Shown one piece after another: positions 24,435-32,228 of a stretch of 64,000 bases of DNA (positions are counted from its first letter, which is position 1; every line of letters begins with the position of its first letter). This DNA comes from Streptosporangium album. Lineage in GTDB: Bacteria > Actinomycetota > Actinomycetes > Streptosporangiales > Streptosporangiaceae. Below the pieces are notes generated by a model. That model did no database searches. It was not told the DNA's origin and was given only the letters and a program-made list of their open reading frames with translations. Location of the stretch: positions 620,001 to 684,000 of the forward strand of contig NZ_JACHJU010000003.1 of assembly GCF_014203795.1 (NCBI RefSeq). The letters are read 5' to 3'. A program made the translations under genes and the position numbers.

Positions 24435-25271
24435 GTGCGGCTGACACCTGCCGAACGCGACCGGCTGCTGCTGTTCACGGCGGCCGGGCTGGCGCGTGCC
24501 AGGAAGGCGAGAGGTCTGCGGCTGAACGTGCCGGAGGCCACCGCGCTGATCGCGGACACGGTCTGCGAGGCCGCACGCGACGGAGCCCGGCTGGCCGAGG
24601 CGATCGAGGCGGGGCGGAGCGCGCTGGGCCCGGACGACGTGCTGCCCGGGGTGGCCGACGTCGTCACCGAGGTGATGGTCGAGGCGGTCTTCGACGACGG
24701 CACCCGGCTGGCCGTGGTCACCGACCCGATCGGCGGCTCCCTGGGCACCGAGGCGCCCGGCGCCGTGATCGAGGCGGACGGACCCGGCCCGGGACACCCC
24801 GGAGACGGCGCCGTCGCCACCCACGCGGGCGCCACGACCCGCGCCGGCACCCCGGCCCACTCCGACGACGGACCCGGCGCGGCGAGCGGCTCGGTCCCCG
24901 CCGGCGACGTCACGGAGGTGGAGGTGACCAACACGGCGACGGTGCCGATCAGCGTCACCTCGCACTTCCACTTCTTCGAGGTGAATCCCCGGCTGAGGTT
25001 CGACCGGGCGGCCGCCTACGGGCGCCGGCTGGCCGTCCCCGCGGGGTCGACCGTGCGGTTCGATCCGGGCGAGAGCCGTGCCGTCAGGTTGGTCCCGATC
25101 GGCGGCGCGCGGGTGGCGATCGGATTCGCCGGGCTGGTGGACGGGCCGCTGGACGCGCCGGGCGCGTTCGAGCGGGCCATGGACAAGGCGCGGGCCTGCG
25201 GATACCTGGGCAGCGAGCGACCGGGGCCGGCCGCGGACACCGGACGGCGGGCAGAGGGAGACGACAGGTGA
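24435..25271 (+). CDS. ureAB: urease gamma-beta fusion subunit (urease-like)
   Basis: 278 aa. Residues 1-100 are the gamma subunit (LTPAERDRLLLF, RARGLRLNVPEATALIADTV-like sequence, DDVLPGVADVVTEVMVEAVF, TDPIG). Residues 160-278 are the beta subunit (VEVTNTATVPISVTSHFHFFEVNPRL, FDRAAAYGRRL, PGESRAVRLVPIGG). Between them lies an unusually long Gly/Ala/Pro-rich linker of about 55 residues, longer than in most fused ureases. GTG at 24435 follows AAAGGGGG. The stop overlaps the alpha-subunit start by 4 bp. No ureD, E, F or G follows; the next gene is agmatine-deiminase-like. Confidence 0.88.
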   Translation: MRLTPAERDRLLLFTAAGLARARKARGLRLNVPEATALIADTVCEAARDGARLAEAIEAGRSALGPDDVLPGVADVVTEVMVEAVFDDGTRLAVVTDPIGGSLGTEAPGAVIEADGPGPGHPGDGAVATHAGATTRAGTPAHSDDGPGAASGSVPAGDVTEVEVTNTATVPISVTSHFHFFEVNPRLRFDRAAAYGRRLAVPAGSTVRFDPGESRAVRLVPIGGARVAIGFAGLVDGPLDAPGAFERAMDKARACGYLGSERPGPAADTGRRAEGDDR

Positions 25272-26917
25272 GCGTGTACGGCCCGCGCAAGGGTGACCGG
25301 GTCAGGCTCGGCGACTCCGGCCTGGTGGTCGAGGTCGAGCACGACTCGCAGAAACCCGGGGAGGAGTTCCTCGCCGGATTCGGCAAGACCGCGCGTGACG
25401 GCCTGCATCTGAAGGCCGCCTCGATCAGGGACACCTGCGACCTGGTGATCGGCAACGTGCTGATCCTGGACCCGATCCTGGGTGTGCGGACCGCGTCCAT
25501 CGGCGTCCGGGAGGGGCGGATCCACGCCGTCGGCCGGGCCGGGAACCCCGACACCCTGGACGGGGTGGACGTGGTGGTCGGCACCGGGACCACGATCGTG
25601 TCCGGCGAGGGGCTGATCGCCACCGCGGGGGCGGTCGACACCCATGTCCACCTGCTCAGCCCGCGCATCATGGAGGCGTCCCTCGCCTCCGGCGTCACCA
25701 CGATCATCGGCCAGGAGTTCGGACCGGTCTGGGGCGTCGGGGTCAACTCGCCGTGGGCGCTGCGGCACGCGTTCAACGCCTTCGACGCCTGGCCGGTGAA
25801 CATCGGGTTCCTGGCGCGCGGCTCGTCGTCGCATGAGGCCCCGCTGGTGGAGGCGCTGGTCGAGGGCGGCGCGAGCGGCTTCAAGGTGCACGAGGACATG
25901 GGGGCGCACACCCGGGCGCTGGACACCGCGCTACGGGTCGCCGAGGAGCACGACGTGCAGGTGGCCCTGCACACCGACGGCCTCAACGAGTGCCTGTCGG
26001 TGGAGGACACCCTCGCCGTGCTCGGAGGCCGGACGATCCACGCCTTCCACATCGAGGGCTGCGGCGGCGGCCACGTGCCGGACGTGCTCAAGCTGGCCGG
26101 GGTGGCCAACGTCATCGGCTCCTCGACCAACCCCACGCTGCCCTTCGGCCGGGACGCGGTCGCCGAGCACCACGGGATGATCGTCTCGGTGCACGGACTC
26201 CGGCCGGAGCTACCCGGGGACGCCGCGCTGGCCAGGGACCGGATCCGGGCGGGCACCATGGGCGCCGAGGACGTGCTGCACGACCTCGGGGTGATCGGCA
26301 TCACCTCCTCCGACGCGCAGGGCATGGGCCGGGCGGGTGAGACGGTCCGCCGGACGTTCGCCATGGCCGGGAAGATGAAGGGCGAGCGGGGCGCGCCGGA
26401 GCGCAACGACAACGACCGGGTGCTGCGCTACCTGGCCAAGCTGACGATCAACCCGGCCGTCGCGCACGGCCTCTCCCACGAGGTCGGGTCGCTGGAGCCG
26501 GGCAAGCTGGCCGACATCGTGCTGTGGCGGCCGGACCACTTCGGAGCCAAGCCGCAGCTCGTGCTGAAGGCCGGGTTCCCCGCCTACGGCGTGACCGGAG
26601 ATCCGAACGCCTCCACCGACACCTGCGAGCCGCTGGTGCTGGGGCCCCAGTTCGGCGCGTACGGCGCGACCGCCGCGGACCTGTCGGTGGCCTTCGTCAG
26701 CGGGGCGGCGGCAGACGCGGCGAACGACCATATGACGACCCGCCGCCGCCGCGTCGGCGTGCGAGGGACCCGCGGCATCGGCCCCGCGGACCTGATCCTC
26801 AACTCCCGGCTCGGCTCCGTCCAGGTGGACCCGTCCGGCCAGGTCACCCTTGACGGCGACCCGGTCCGCTCGGCCCCCGCCGACTCGGTCTCGCTCAGCC
26901 GCCTCTACTTCCTGTGA
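25268..26917 (+). CDS. ureC: urease alpha-subunit-like nickel amidohydrolase
   Basis: 549 aa, full length. All metal ligands of urease are present: His126 and His128 (DTHVHLL), the carbamylated lysine Lys206 with His208 (GFKVHEDMG), His235 (ALHTDGLN), His261 (FHIEGCGGGH) and Asp349 (SSDAQGMG). The catalytic flap differs: canonical VCHHL is SVHGL, which keeps the acid/base His309 but replaces the flap cysteine by Val308 and the next His by Gly. Accessory genes ureDEFG are missing nearby, and the operon partner makes ureido compounds. A substrate other than urea is therefore plausible. GTG at 25268 overlaps ureAB. Confidence 0.88.
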   Translation: MSVYGPRKGDRVRLGDSGLVVEVEHDSQKPGEEFLAGFGKTARDGLHLKAASIRDTCDLVIGNVLILDPILGVRTASIGVREGRIHAVGRAGNPDTLDGVDVVVGTGTTIVSGEGLIATAGAVDTHVHLLSPRIMEASLASGVTTIIGQEFGPVWGVGVNSPWALRHAFNAFDAWPVNIGFLARGSSSHEAPLVEALVEGGASGFKVHEDMGAHTRALDTALRVAEEHDVQVALHTDGLNECLSVEDTLAVLGGRTIHAFHIEGCGGGHVPDVLKLAGVANVIGSSTNPTLPFGRDAVAEHHGMIVSVHGLRPELPGDAALARDRIRAGTMGAEDVLHDLGVIGITSSDAQGMGRAGETVRRTFAMAGKMKGERGAPERNDNDRVLRYLAKLTINPAVAHGLSHEVGSLEPGKLADIVLWRPDHFGAKPQLVLKAGFPAYGVTGDPNASTDTCEPLVLGPQFGAYGATAADLSVAFVSGAAADAANDHMTTRRRRVGVRGTRGIGPADLILNSRLGSVQVDPSGQVTLDGDPVRSAPADSVSLSRLYFL

Positions 26918-26941
26918 CCGCGTCCCCGAAGGAGCACCGAC

Positions 26942-27937
26942 GTGTTCTTCATGCCGCCGGAGTGGCACCCGCACACCCGGACCTGGATGTCCTGGCCGGT
27001 CGCCGGCTACGCGCTCGCCGACGCGGAGGCCTCCTACCGCTCGTGGTCGGGCGTGGCCAACACGATCGCCCGCTATGAGCCGGTCACCATGGTGGTCGAC
27101 CCCGGCGAGCGGGAGTCGGCCGCCCGGTGGCTGGACCCCGGGATCGAGGTGATGGAGCAGCCGCTGGACGACTCCTGGATGCGCGACAACGGCCCGACCT
27201 TCCTGGTGGACGGCGCCGGCGCGCTGGCCGGGGTGGACTGGACGTTCAACGGGTGGGGCTGGAACGCCCATGCCAAGGACGACCTGGTCGCCCGGGCCGT
27301 GCTGGAGCGGGCGGGGGCCGGAAGGTTCCGGTCGGAGATGGTCAACGAGGGCGGCGGCATCCACGTGGACGGGGAGGGCACGGTCGTCGTCACCGAGACC
27401 GTCCAGCTCGGTGAGAAGCGCAACCCCGGCTGGACCAGGGAGCGGGTCGAGGCTGAACTGCGCGCCCGGATCGGCGTGGAGAAGGTGATCTGGTTGCCGC
27501 GCGGCCTCACCGCCGACTACGGGGCGTACGGCACCAGCGGCCATGTGGACCTGCTCGCCTCCTTCGCCCGGCCGGGCCTGGTCCTCTGTCACGTCCAGCC
27601 GGACCCGGACCATCCGGACTACGAGGTCACCCGGGAGAACCTGGCGATCCTGCGGGCCTCGACCGACGCCAGGGGACGCCGGCTGGAGGTCGTCGAGCTG
27701 ATCGCCCCGGAGACCCGCGAGGCCGGCGGGGAGTTGGCCGACTACTCCTATGTCAACCACTATCTGGCCAACGGTCTGGCCCTGCTCTGCTCCTTCGGCG
27801 ACCCGCGTGACGCCGCGGCCGCCGAGATCTTCGCCAGGCTCTTCCCGGGACGGACCATCGAAGTGGTGGACGCCCGCCCCATCTTCGCCCTCGGTGGCGG
27901 AATTCACTGTATTACCCAGCAGCAGCCTCGCCCCTGA
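26942..27937 (+). CDS. agmatine deiminase family protein
   Basis: 331 aa, peptidyl-arginine-deiminase/agmatine-deiminase fold. Motifs are DDSWMRDNGPTF (near 77-88), NEGGGIHVDGEGTVVVTE (near 136-153), YGTSGHVDLLASF with the catalytic His, and the C-terminal nucleophile Cys323 in GGGIHCITQQQP. These enzymes convert agmatine to N-carbamoylputrescine and ammonia. It is somewhat short (usual 350-370 aa). GTG at 26942 lies 24 bp after ureC, with GAAGGAG before it, so the three genes form one transcription unit. The ureido product chemically resembles urea, which is the basis for linking it to the atypical urease. Confidence 0.88.
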   Translation: MFFMPPEWHPHTRTWMSWPVAGYALADAEASYRSWSGVANTIARYEPVTMVVDPGERESAARWLDPGIEVMEQPLDDSWMRDNGPTFLVDGAGALAGVDWTFNGWGWNAHAKDDLVARAVLERAGAGRFRSEMVNEGGGIHVDGEGTVVVTETVQLGEKRNPGWTRERVEAELRARIGVEKVIWLPRGLTADYGAYGTSGHVDLLASFARPGLVLCHVQPDPDHPDYEVTRENLAILRASTDARGRRLEVVELIAPETREAGGELADYSYVNHYLANGLALLCSFGDPRDAAAAEIFARLFPGRTIEVVDARPIFALGGGIHCITQQQPRP

Positions 27938-28027
27938 TAGCACAACAGGAGTACGGTTACCTTGGCGTCACTTTTCCTCAGTTTGTCTAGAGGCCTGTCC
28001 GCATCCGGCCATTCTAAGAAGTAGATC

Positions 28028-28057
28028 TTGTCAATCTGGGCGATTAGTGCGAATACT
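28028..28057 (+). promoter_or_regulatory. promoter in front of the 24-codon gene
   Basis: TTGTCA (28028-28033) and AATACT (28052-28057) are 18 bp apart in an A/T-rich interval. Transcription would start near 28064, about 30 nt before the small start codon, giving a transcript of roughly 150 nt that ends at the hairpin 28184-28207. The region 27938-28092 is otherwise empty. Confidence 0.5.
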
Positions 28058-28092
28058 TGCGATTTGTTCTTATTACCAAGAGAGGCATCGCA

Positions 28093-28167
28093 ATGAAGCA
28101 TGTCATCGTTCACAAGTCTGGCACCGTCCCGCTCCGTGGGGCCGCCAGCCCCAAGCACGTCGGCTGA
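28093..28167 (+). CDS. small peptide gene (24 aa), unknown function
   Basis: ATG at 28093 has AGAGAGG 7 bp upstream. The peptide begins MKHVIVHKSGTVPLRG and ends ASPKHVG, is basic and has no cysteine or signal sequence. A promoter lies upstream and a perfect 10-bp terminator-type hairpin starts 17 nt after the stop, so the gene forms its own small unit. A large TPR protein follows 85 bp after the stop. I do not recognise the peptide family. Possibilities are a signalling or leader peptide, or a RiPP-like precursor read or bound by the TPR protein. It is too short to be certain from one genome. Confidence 0.5.
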   Translation: MKHVIVHKSGTVPLRGAASPKHVG

Positions 28168-28183
28168 CACGGAATCCATAGAA

Positions 28184-28207
28184 CCGGCGCCCAGCAGTGG
28201 GCGCCGG
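28184..28207 (+). terminator. perfect terminator hairpin after the small gene
   Basis: CCGGCGCCCA (28184-28193) and TGGGCGCCGG (28198-28207) form a 10-bp perfect stem with tetraloop GCAG, followed by ATCTAGAGCC. It separates the 24-codon gene from the TPR gene 45 bp further on and may terminate or attenuate read-through. Confidence 0.65.
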
Positions 28208-28252
28208 ATCTAGAGCCACACAAATAGCCACAAAACGACACAAAGGAGACTG

Positions 28253-30091
28253 GTGAGTCGGGGACCGCTCCCATCAGAAAACCCGCCCCTTCCCCCCTTG
28301 CTCCTGCCTCCCGTGGACGCGGACCGTCGCCTGCGCGGGCCGTACACCGCCGGAGGCGCGATCGCCTCGGCCCTGGCCCCCACGGCCAGACCTGAGCTGG
28401 TCACCCGCTACGACATCGAGCTGCGGGCCATGGCGCCGGACCTGCACGGGCTGGTGCCGGCCAGGCGCCGTTCGATGGCCGACCACCTGCCCCGGGCGGA
28501 GCGGATCCTGGTCCATGCCCCCCGCCGCACACTCCGCCTGTCCAACGGGTTCGCCGAGTTCCTCCGCGAGCACCTGGCGGAGACCGGCCCGCGGACGCTC
28601 GTCGTGGAGAACGTCCACGAGGCCGACCCCACCGACCACGAACTCCTGGCGGTGCTGCGGCGGCGGATCGGCCCCGAACTGCTGACCGTCGTGACCGGCG
28701 AGCAGACCGTGCCCGATGAGCCCCTGACCCCGGAGGAGCACGACGTCCGGGCCGACGAGCTGGAGCGGGAGGGGACGATCGGCGCGCGGATCGGCGCGAT
28801 CCCCTACCACCGCGAGCACGGCACCGATCCGCACAAGGCGGTGGAGGCGTTCCGGTCCGCGGTCGAGTGGTGCCTGGACGCGGGCTTCCACGACGCGGTG
28901 GCGGAGCTGGGGCTGCGCGCACTGCCACTCGCCGACCCCGCCGGCGAACCGGAGACCTGGTGGCGGCTGCTGCACAGCACCGCCACCGCCCTCGGCTCAC
29001 TGGAACGCGAGGACGAGGCCGAGGCCCTGTTCGACCTGGCCAGACGCGAAAGCGTCTCCCCTGTCACGCACGCGTCCGCCGCCTACTCGACCGGCATGCT
29101 CAGAGTCCGCCACCACGACCCGGCACGGCGCGACCTGAACGCCGCACTGGCCTGGGTCAACCAGGCGATCGCCATCTCCACACTGCTCCCCGACCCTCGC
29201 GAGCGCGCGTTCAAGCTGGGTTTCGACCTCAACGGCCGCGCACTGGTGGAGGTACGGCGCGGCGACCCCGCCAAGGCACTGGAGCTCGTCCAGGAGGCGG
29301 TGGAGCTGGCAGAACGCGACCTGCGGCCGGACGAGCACCCGATCCACCGGCTGGTGCTACGGGCCAACCGGGCACAGCTCGCCGTCATGCTGGGCCGCCC
29401 CGAGGACGCCCTGGAGGACCTGGACGCGGTGATCGCGGCCGATCCCGGCTACCCCGACTACTACATCGACCGGGGCAACCTGCTGCACCGGCTCGGCAAG
29501 CGGGACGCGGCGATCGCCGACTACGAGACGGCGATGCGGGTCGGCCCGCCCTTCCCCGAGCCGTACTACAACCGGGCCGAGATCCTTTTCTCCATCGGAG
29601 ACCACCGGGGCGCCCTCGTCGACCTGGACCACGCGCTGGAGCTGGACCCGGAGTTCGTGGACGGGCTGGCCAACCGGGCCGGGCTGCTGGCCGCACTCGG
29701 TGAGTACGACAGGGCAAGAGCCGACGCGGAGGCGGGGCTCGCGCTGGAACCGGTCAACCCCTACCTGCTGTGCGCGCTGGGCCAGGTCGAGATGGCCGAG
29801 GGCCGCTACAAGGAGGCGCGGACCGCCTTCGACCAGGCCCTGGAAGGAGCACCGTCGCTGACGGCTGCCTGGGCCAGCCGGGGGATGCTGGCGTTCGAGA
29901 CCGGTGACCCCGAAGGCGCGGTCACCGACTTCACCCGCGCCCTCGAACCCGGCGCCGACCCCGCGCTGCTGTTCAACCGGGCGATGGCGCTGCGCGCGGC
30001 CGGGCGGGGCGAGGAGGCGACGGCCGACCTCACCCGGGCGCTGGAGTTGGCACCGGACGACGATGACATCCGCCGGGAACTGACGGTCTGA
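28253..30091 (+). CDS. large tetratricopeptide-repeat protein with a degenerate ATPase-like N-domain
   Basis: 612 aa with GTG start and AAAGGAG. Residues 1-30 are Pro-rich. Residues 40-170 contain TLVVENVHEADPTDHELL, like the Walker B strand of STAND/AAA ATPases (LVVEDxHWAD), but no Walker A P-loop is present. From about 185 to the end there are at least ten TPR units (for example EDALEDLDAVIAADPGYPDYY, AAIADYETAMRVGPPFPEPYY, GALVDLDHALELDPEFVDG, EATADLTRALELAPDDDDI). TPR proteins bind peptides or assemble complexes. The immediately upstream 24-aa peptide gene is a candidate partner. Confidence 0.85.
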   Translation: MSRGPLPSENPPLPPLLLPPVDADRRLRGPYTAGGAIASALAPTARPELVTRYDIELRAMAPDLHGLVPARRRSMADHLPRAERILVHAPRRTLRLSNGFAEFLREHLAETGPRTLVVENVHEADPTDHELLAVLRRRIGPELLTVVTGEQTVPDEPLTPEEHDVRADELEREGTIGARIGAIPYHREHGTDPHKAVEAFRSAVEWCLDAGFHDAVAELGLRALPLADPAGEPETWWRLLHSTATALGSLEREDEAEALFDLARRESVSPVTHASAAYSTGMLRVRHHDPARRDLNAALAWVNQAIAISTLLPDPRERAFKLGFDLNGRALVEVRRGDPAKALELVQEAVELAERDLRPDEHPIHRLVLRANRAQLAVMLGRPEDALEDLDAVIAADPGYPDYYIDRGNLLHRLGKRDAAIADYETAMRVGPPFPEPYYNRAEILFSIGDHRGALVDLDHALELDPEFVDGLANRAGLLAALGEYDRARADAEAGLALEPVNPYLLCALGQVEMAEGRYKEARTAFDQALEGAPSLTAAWASRGMLAFETGDPEGAVTDFTRALEPGADPALLFNRAMALRAAGRGEEATADLTRALELAPDDDDIRRELTV

Positions 30092-30350
30092 GCCCTGTGG
30101 CGGCGCCCCGGGGATCGGGCCCAAAGATTCCGGAACCGGGCCGGGCGGAGGTGGAGCGGAACGGAATAACGGCCTCGGCGACGGTGAATCCGCCGACCAC
30201 TATCCGGATTTTAGGAGGAAAATAATATCTTCCCCCAGAAAACGACTGGGGCCGGCTCCCGAACGTGGCTGACCGGCTCCCCAAAGGGGGCAGTTTCTCC
30301 TCCCCCGCGCCTCTTCCGAGGTATTCATCGAATCTCCTTGAGTGTGGAGA
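30092..30350. other. 259-bp non-coding stretch after the TPR gene
   Basis: It contains an orphan Shine-Dalgarno-like AGGAGG (30213-30218) in an A/T-rich patch with no start codon behind it. A small hairpin CCCCAG/CTGGGG (30233-30238 and 30246-30251) and a repeated CCGGCTCCC follow. The hairpin may terminate the TPR transcript. No gene is supported. Confidence 0.4.
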
Positions 30351-30549
30351 CCCCGGGCTTCAGCCCCGGGGAGGCAACACGGAGCAGTGCCGCGCGAGAT
30401 TTTCTCGAACGCGCGTACGGCCCTGGCCGCTCCGCGCCATGGCGCAGAGCGTGAAGCGGGGGTTCAAGTACCGCTTCTACCCGACCCCCGAGCAGGCCGC
30501 AGAGTTTGCCCGGACGTTCGGCTGCGCCCGCCTCATCTACAACAAGGAT
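30351..30549 (+). mobile_element. remnant of an IS605-type element (left-end hairpin plus tnpB stump)
   Basis: CCCCGGGCT (30351-30359) and AGCCCCGGGG (30362-30371) form the GC-rich end hairpin common in front of actinobacterial tnpB genes. An ATG at 30439 opens MAQSVKRGFKYRFYPTPEQA and continues to CARLIYNK, the unmistakable first 36 residues of a TnpB. Homology then stops abruptly at about 30549 and the frame runs into unrelated sequence and the end of the convergent kinase-like gene. The rest of the element is gone. It is different in sequence from the element at 3.6-5.4 kb. Confidence 0.75.
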
Positions 30550-30607
30550 CATGGCGGTCGCCTCCCCGCGCCTTCCATGGTCCTCCCCCACGGCCGGCGG
30601 ACCACGA

Positions 30608-31609
30608 TCAGCCGAGCGGACCACTGAGATAACGCTCGGCCAGCTCACAGGTGCCCTCGGTGTAGCCGGCGCCGAGTTCGGCGGCGATCTCCACACCTGT
30701 GTGCGTGCCGATCCAGGCGACCAGCAGCAGGCGGCGGAACATGACGAGGGTCCAGATCTCCGCCTCGTCCTCGGCCGGCAGGTCGAGGACGGAGCGGTAG
30801 CCGCGCACCCAGGAGGCGACCATCTCGGGGACCTGAGGATCATCCTCGATGAAGCTGAGCGCGGCGGCCAGGTCGTAGAGGTGCCACCCGAAACCGCAGT
30901 CGTCGAAGTCGATCACGCTGGGCGGCCCGTCGTCCACCACCAGCAGGTTGGCCAGGCGCAGATCGGCGTGGATCAGGCCGTAGCGGCCGGCGCCCCGGCC
31001 GAACCGGCGCAGCCGTTCCCGCAGCGTCCCGGCGAGCCGGTCCAGTATGGCCCGCGCCCCGGGATCCATCCCCAGGCCGTCCTGCCAGCGGCCCCAGCGC
31101 GCCTCCGCCCCCAGAGCGGCGTCGTAGTCCCAGTGGAATCGGGTGAACCCCGCCGGAGGCCGCCAGCTCCGCGCGTGCCGGTGCATCCGCGCGGTGATCG
31201 CGCCGAGCCGCTCGAAGTCGCGGACCAGCCGCTCCCGAGCCGGTTCGGCGCCGGGCAGGAACTCGAACATCACACAGTCGCGGGGCCGCACGCCGGGGAC
31301 GGTCAGCACCGGGGAGCCGTCCGGTGCCGGGAGCACCCGGGGGGTGCGGACCCCGGCCTCCTCGCGGAGCGCGCCCAGCCAGGCGAGCTCGGACAGGATC
31401 GCCGGGGTGGCGTGGTAGCCGAGACGGTGCACCCGCAGGACGGACCGCGCCCCGGTGGCCGGGTCGTCCACCCGGTAGGTGGCGTTCTCCGAGACGTTGA
31501 TCAGCGTGACCTCGGCGTCCGGCAGGCCGTGGATCCGGACCGCGTCCCGGGCGGTCTCGTGCACGCGGGCCAGCACGTCGCCTCCGGCGGACAGGTCGTG
31601 GACCCGCAT
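30608..31609 (-). CDS. APH-type phosphotransferase
   Basis: 333 aa, aminoglycoside phosphotransferase / homoserine kinase-like fold. The nucleotide strand region has TYRVDD...SVLRVHRLGY. The Brenner motif is LIHADLRLANLLV with catalytic Asp, and the metal motif is VIDFDDCGFGWHLYDLA. Members phosphorylate small hydroxylated molecules (amino sugars, homoserine, choline) and the substrate cannot be told here. Resistance is not implied. ATG at 31609 has GGAGAAT upstream. It is divergent from the GlcG gene, and its 3' end abuts the tnpB remnant. Confidence 0.85.
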   Translation of the reverse strand: MRVHDLSAGGDVLARVHETARDAVRIHGLPDAEVTLINVSENATYRVDDPATGARSVLRVHRLGYHATPAILSELAWLGALREEAGVRTPRVLPAPDGSPVLTVPGVRPRDCVMFEFLPGAEPARERLVRDFERLGAITARMHRHARSWRPPAGFTRFHWDYDAALGAEARWGRWQDGLGMDPGARAILDRLAGTLRERLRRFGRGAGRYGLIHADLRLANLLVVDDGPPSVIDFDDCGFGWHLYDLAAALSFIEDDPQVPEMVASWVRGYRSVLDLPAEDEAEIWTLVMFRRLLLVAWIGTHTGVEIAAELGAGYTEGTCELAERYLSGPLG

Positions 31610-31727
31610 GGATTCTCCGTTCAGATAGGCGGAACCGCTGATCTCACATGAGATCTTGCACCGCCGGTCGGCGACGGATACAAACCGAATTGTCTACTGC
31701 CAAGCCTTCAGAGGCTAAAGGAGCCCG

Positions 31728-32129
31728 GTGAACCTCGAACTCGCGCTGCGCATGTGTGAGGCCTCGGTGAAGCAGGCCGGGCGTGAAGGCGCCCTCGTCT
31801 CGGTGGCGGTGGTCGACGCGGGCGGCCACCTGGTCGCCTTCCAGAGAATGGACGGTTCCCAGATCGCCGGTCCGGCCCTCGCCTCCGGCAAGGCCTACAC
31901 CGCGGTGGCCCATCGGATGTCCACCGCGGACCTCGCGCTCCTGGTCGTTCCGGGCGGAGACCTCTACGGCCTCGCGGGAGACCGGTACGTGTGCTTCGGC
32001 GGCGGCATCCCGCTCTGGGAGTTCGGCGAGGGCCGGCGGGTGGCGGGCGCGGTCGGCGTCAGCGGCGGCACCCTCGCCCAGGACGTGGCCTGCGCCGAGG
32101 CCGCCGCCGAGCTCTGGGACGGGGCGTAG
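31728..32129 (+). CDS. GlcG/HbpS-family heme-binding-like protein
   Basis: 133 aa. The fold signature is complete: LELALRMCEASVKQAGREG, VSVAVVDAGGHLVAFQRMDG, ASGKAYTAVAH and GGGIPLWEFGEGRRVAGAVGVSGG. Family members include HbpS, which binds heme and modulates a two-component system in streptomycetes, and GlcG of glycolate operons. This one has no signal peptide. GTG at 31728 has AAAGGAG 5 bp upstream. It is a single gene convergent with the CoA-transferase end. Confidence 0.88.
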   Translation: MNLELALRMCEASVKQAGREGALVSVAVVDAGGHLVAFQRMDGSQIAGPALASGKAYTAVAHRMSTADLALLVVPGGDLYGLAGDRYVCFGGGIPLWEFGEGRRVAGAVGVSGGTLAQDVACAEAAAELWDGA

Positions 32130-32228
32130 GCGAGCGGAACAGGCGACCATCGGGTTACCTCCGGTGCCGGTGGGGCAGAGGCGGCCTCAGGCCGGAATCA
32201 CCCTGTCCGGTACGTCACTGATCGACGG

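Noticed and set aside
24369..27937. A complete conventional urease operon
   Set aside because: ureD, ureE, ureF and ureG are missing, the flap motif is altered and the third gene is agmatine-deiminase-like.
27904..28179. A 91-codon minus-strand frame overlapping the end of the agmatine deiminase gene
   Set aside because: Its coding region overlaps the Cys323 motif of a certain gene, has no ribosome-binding site, and runs antisense through the promoter and small gene described above.
30265..30627. A 120-codon gene spanning the tnpB stump
   Set aside because: Only residues encoded from 30439 to about 30549 are meaningful (TnpB start). The leading part crosses the IS end hairpin and the trailing part is antisense to the end of the APH-type gene.
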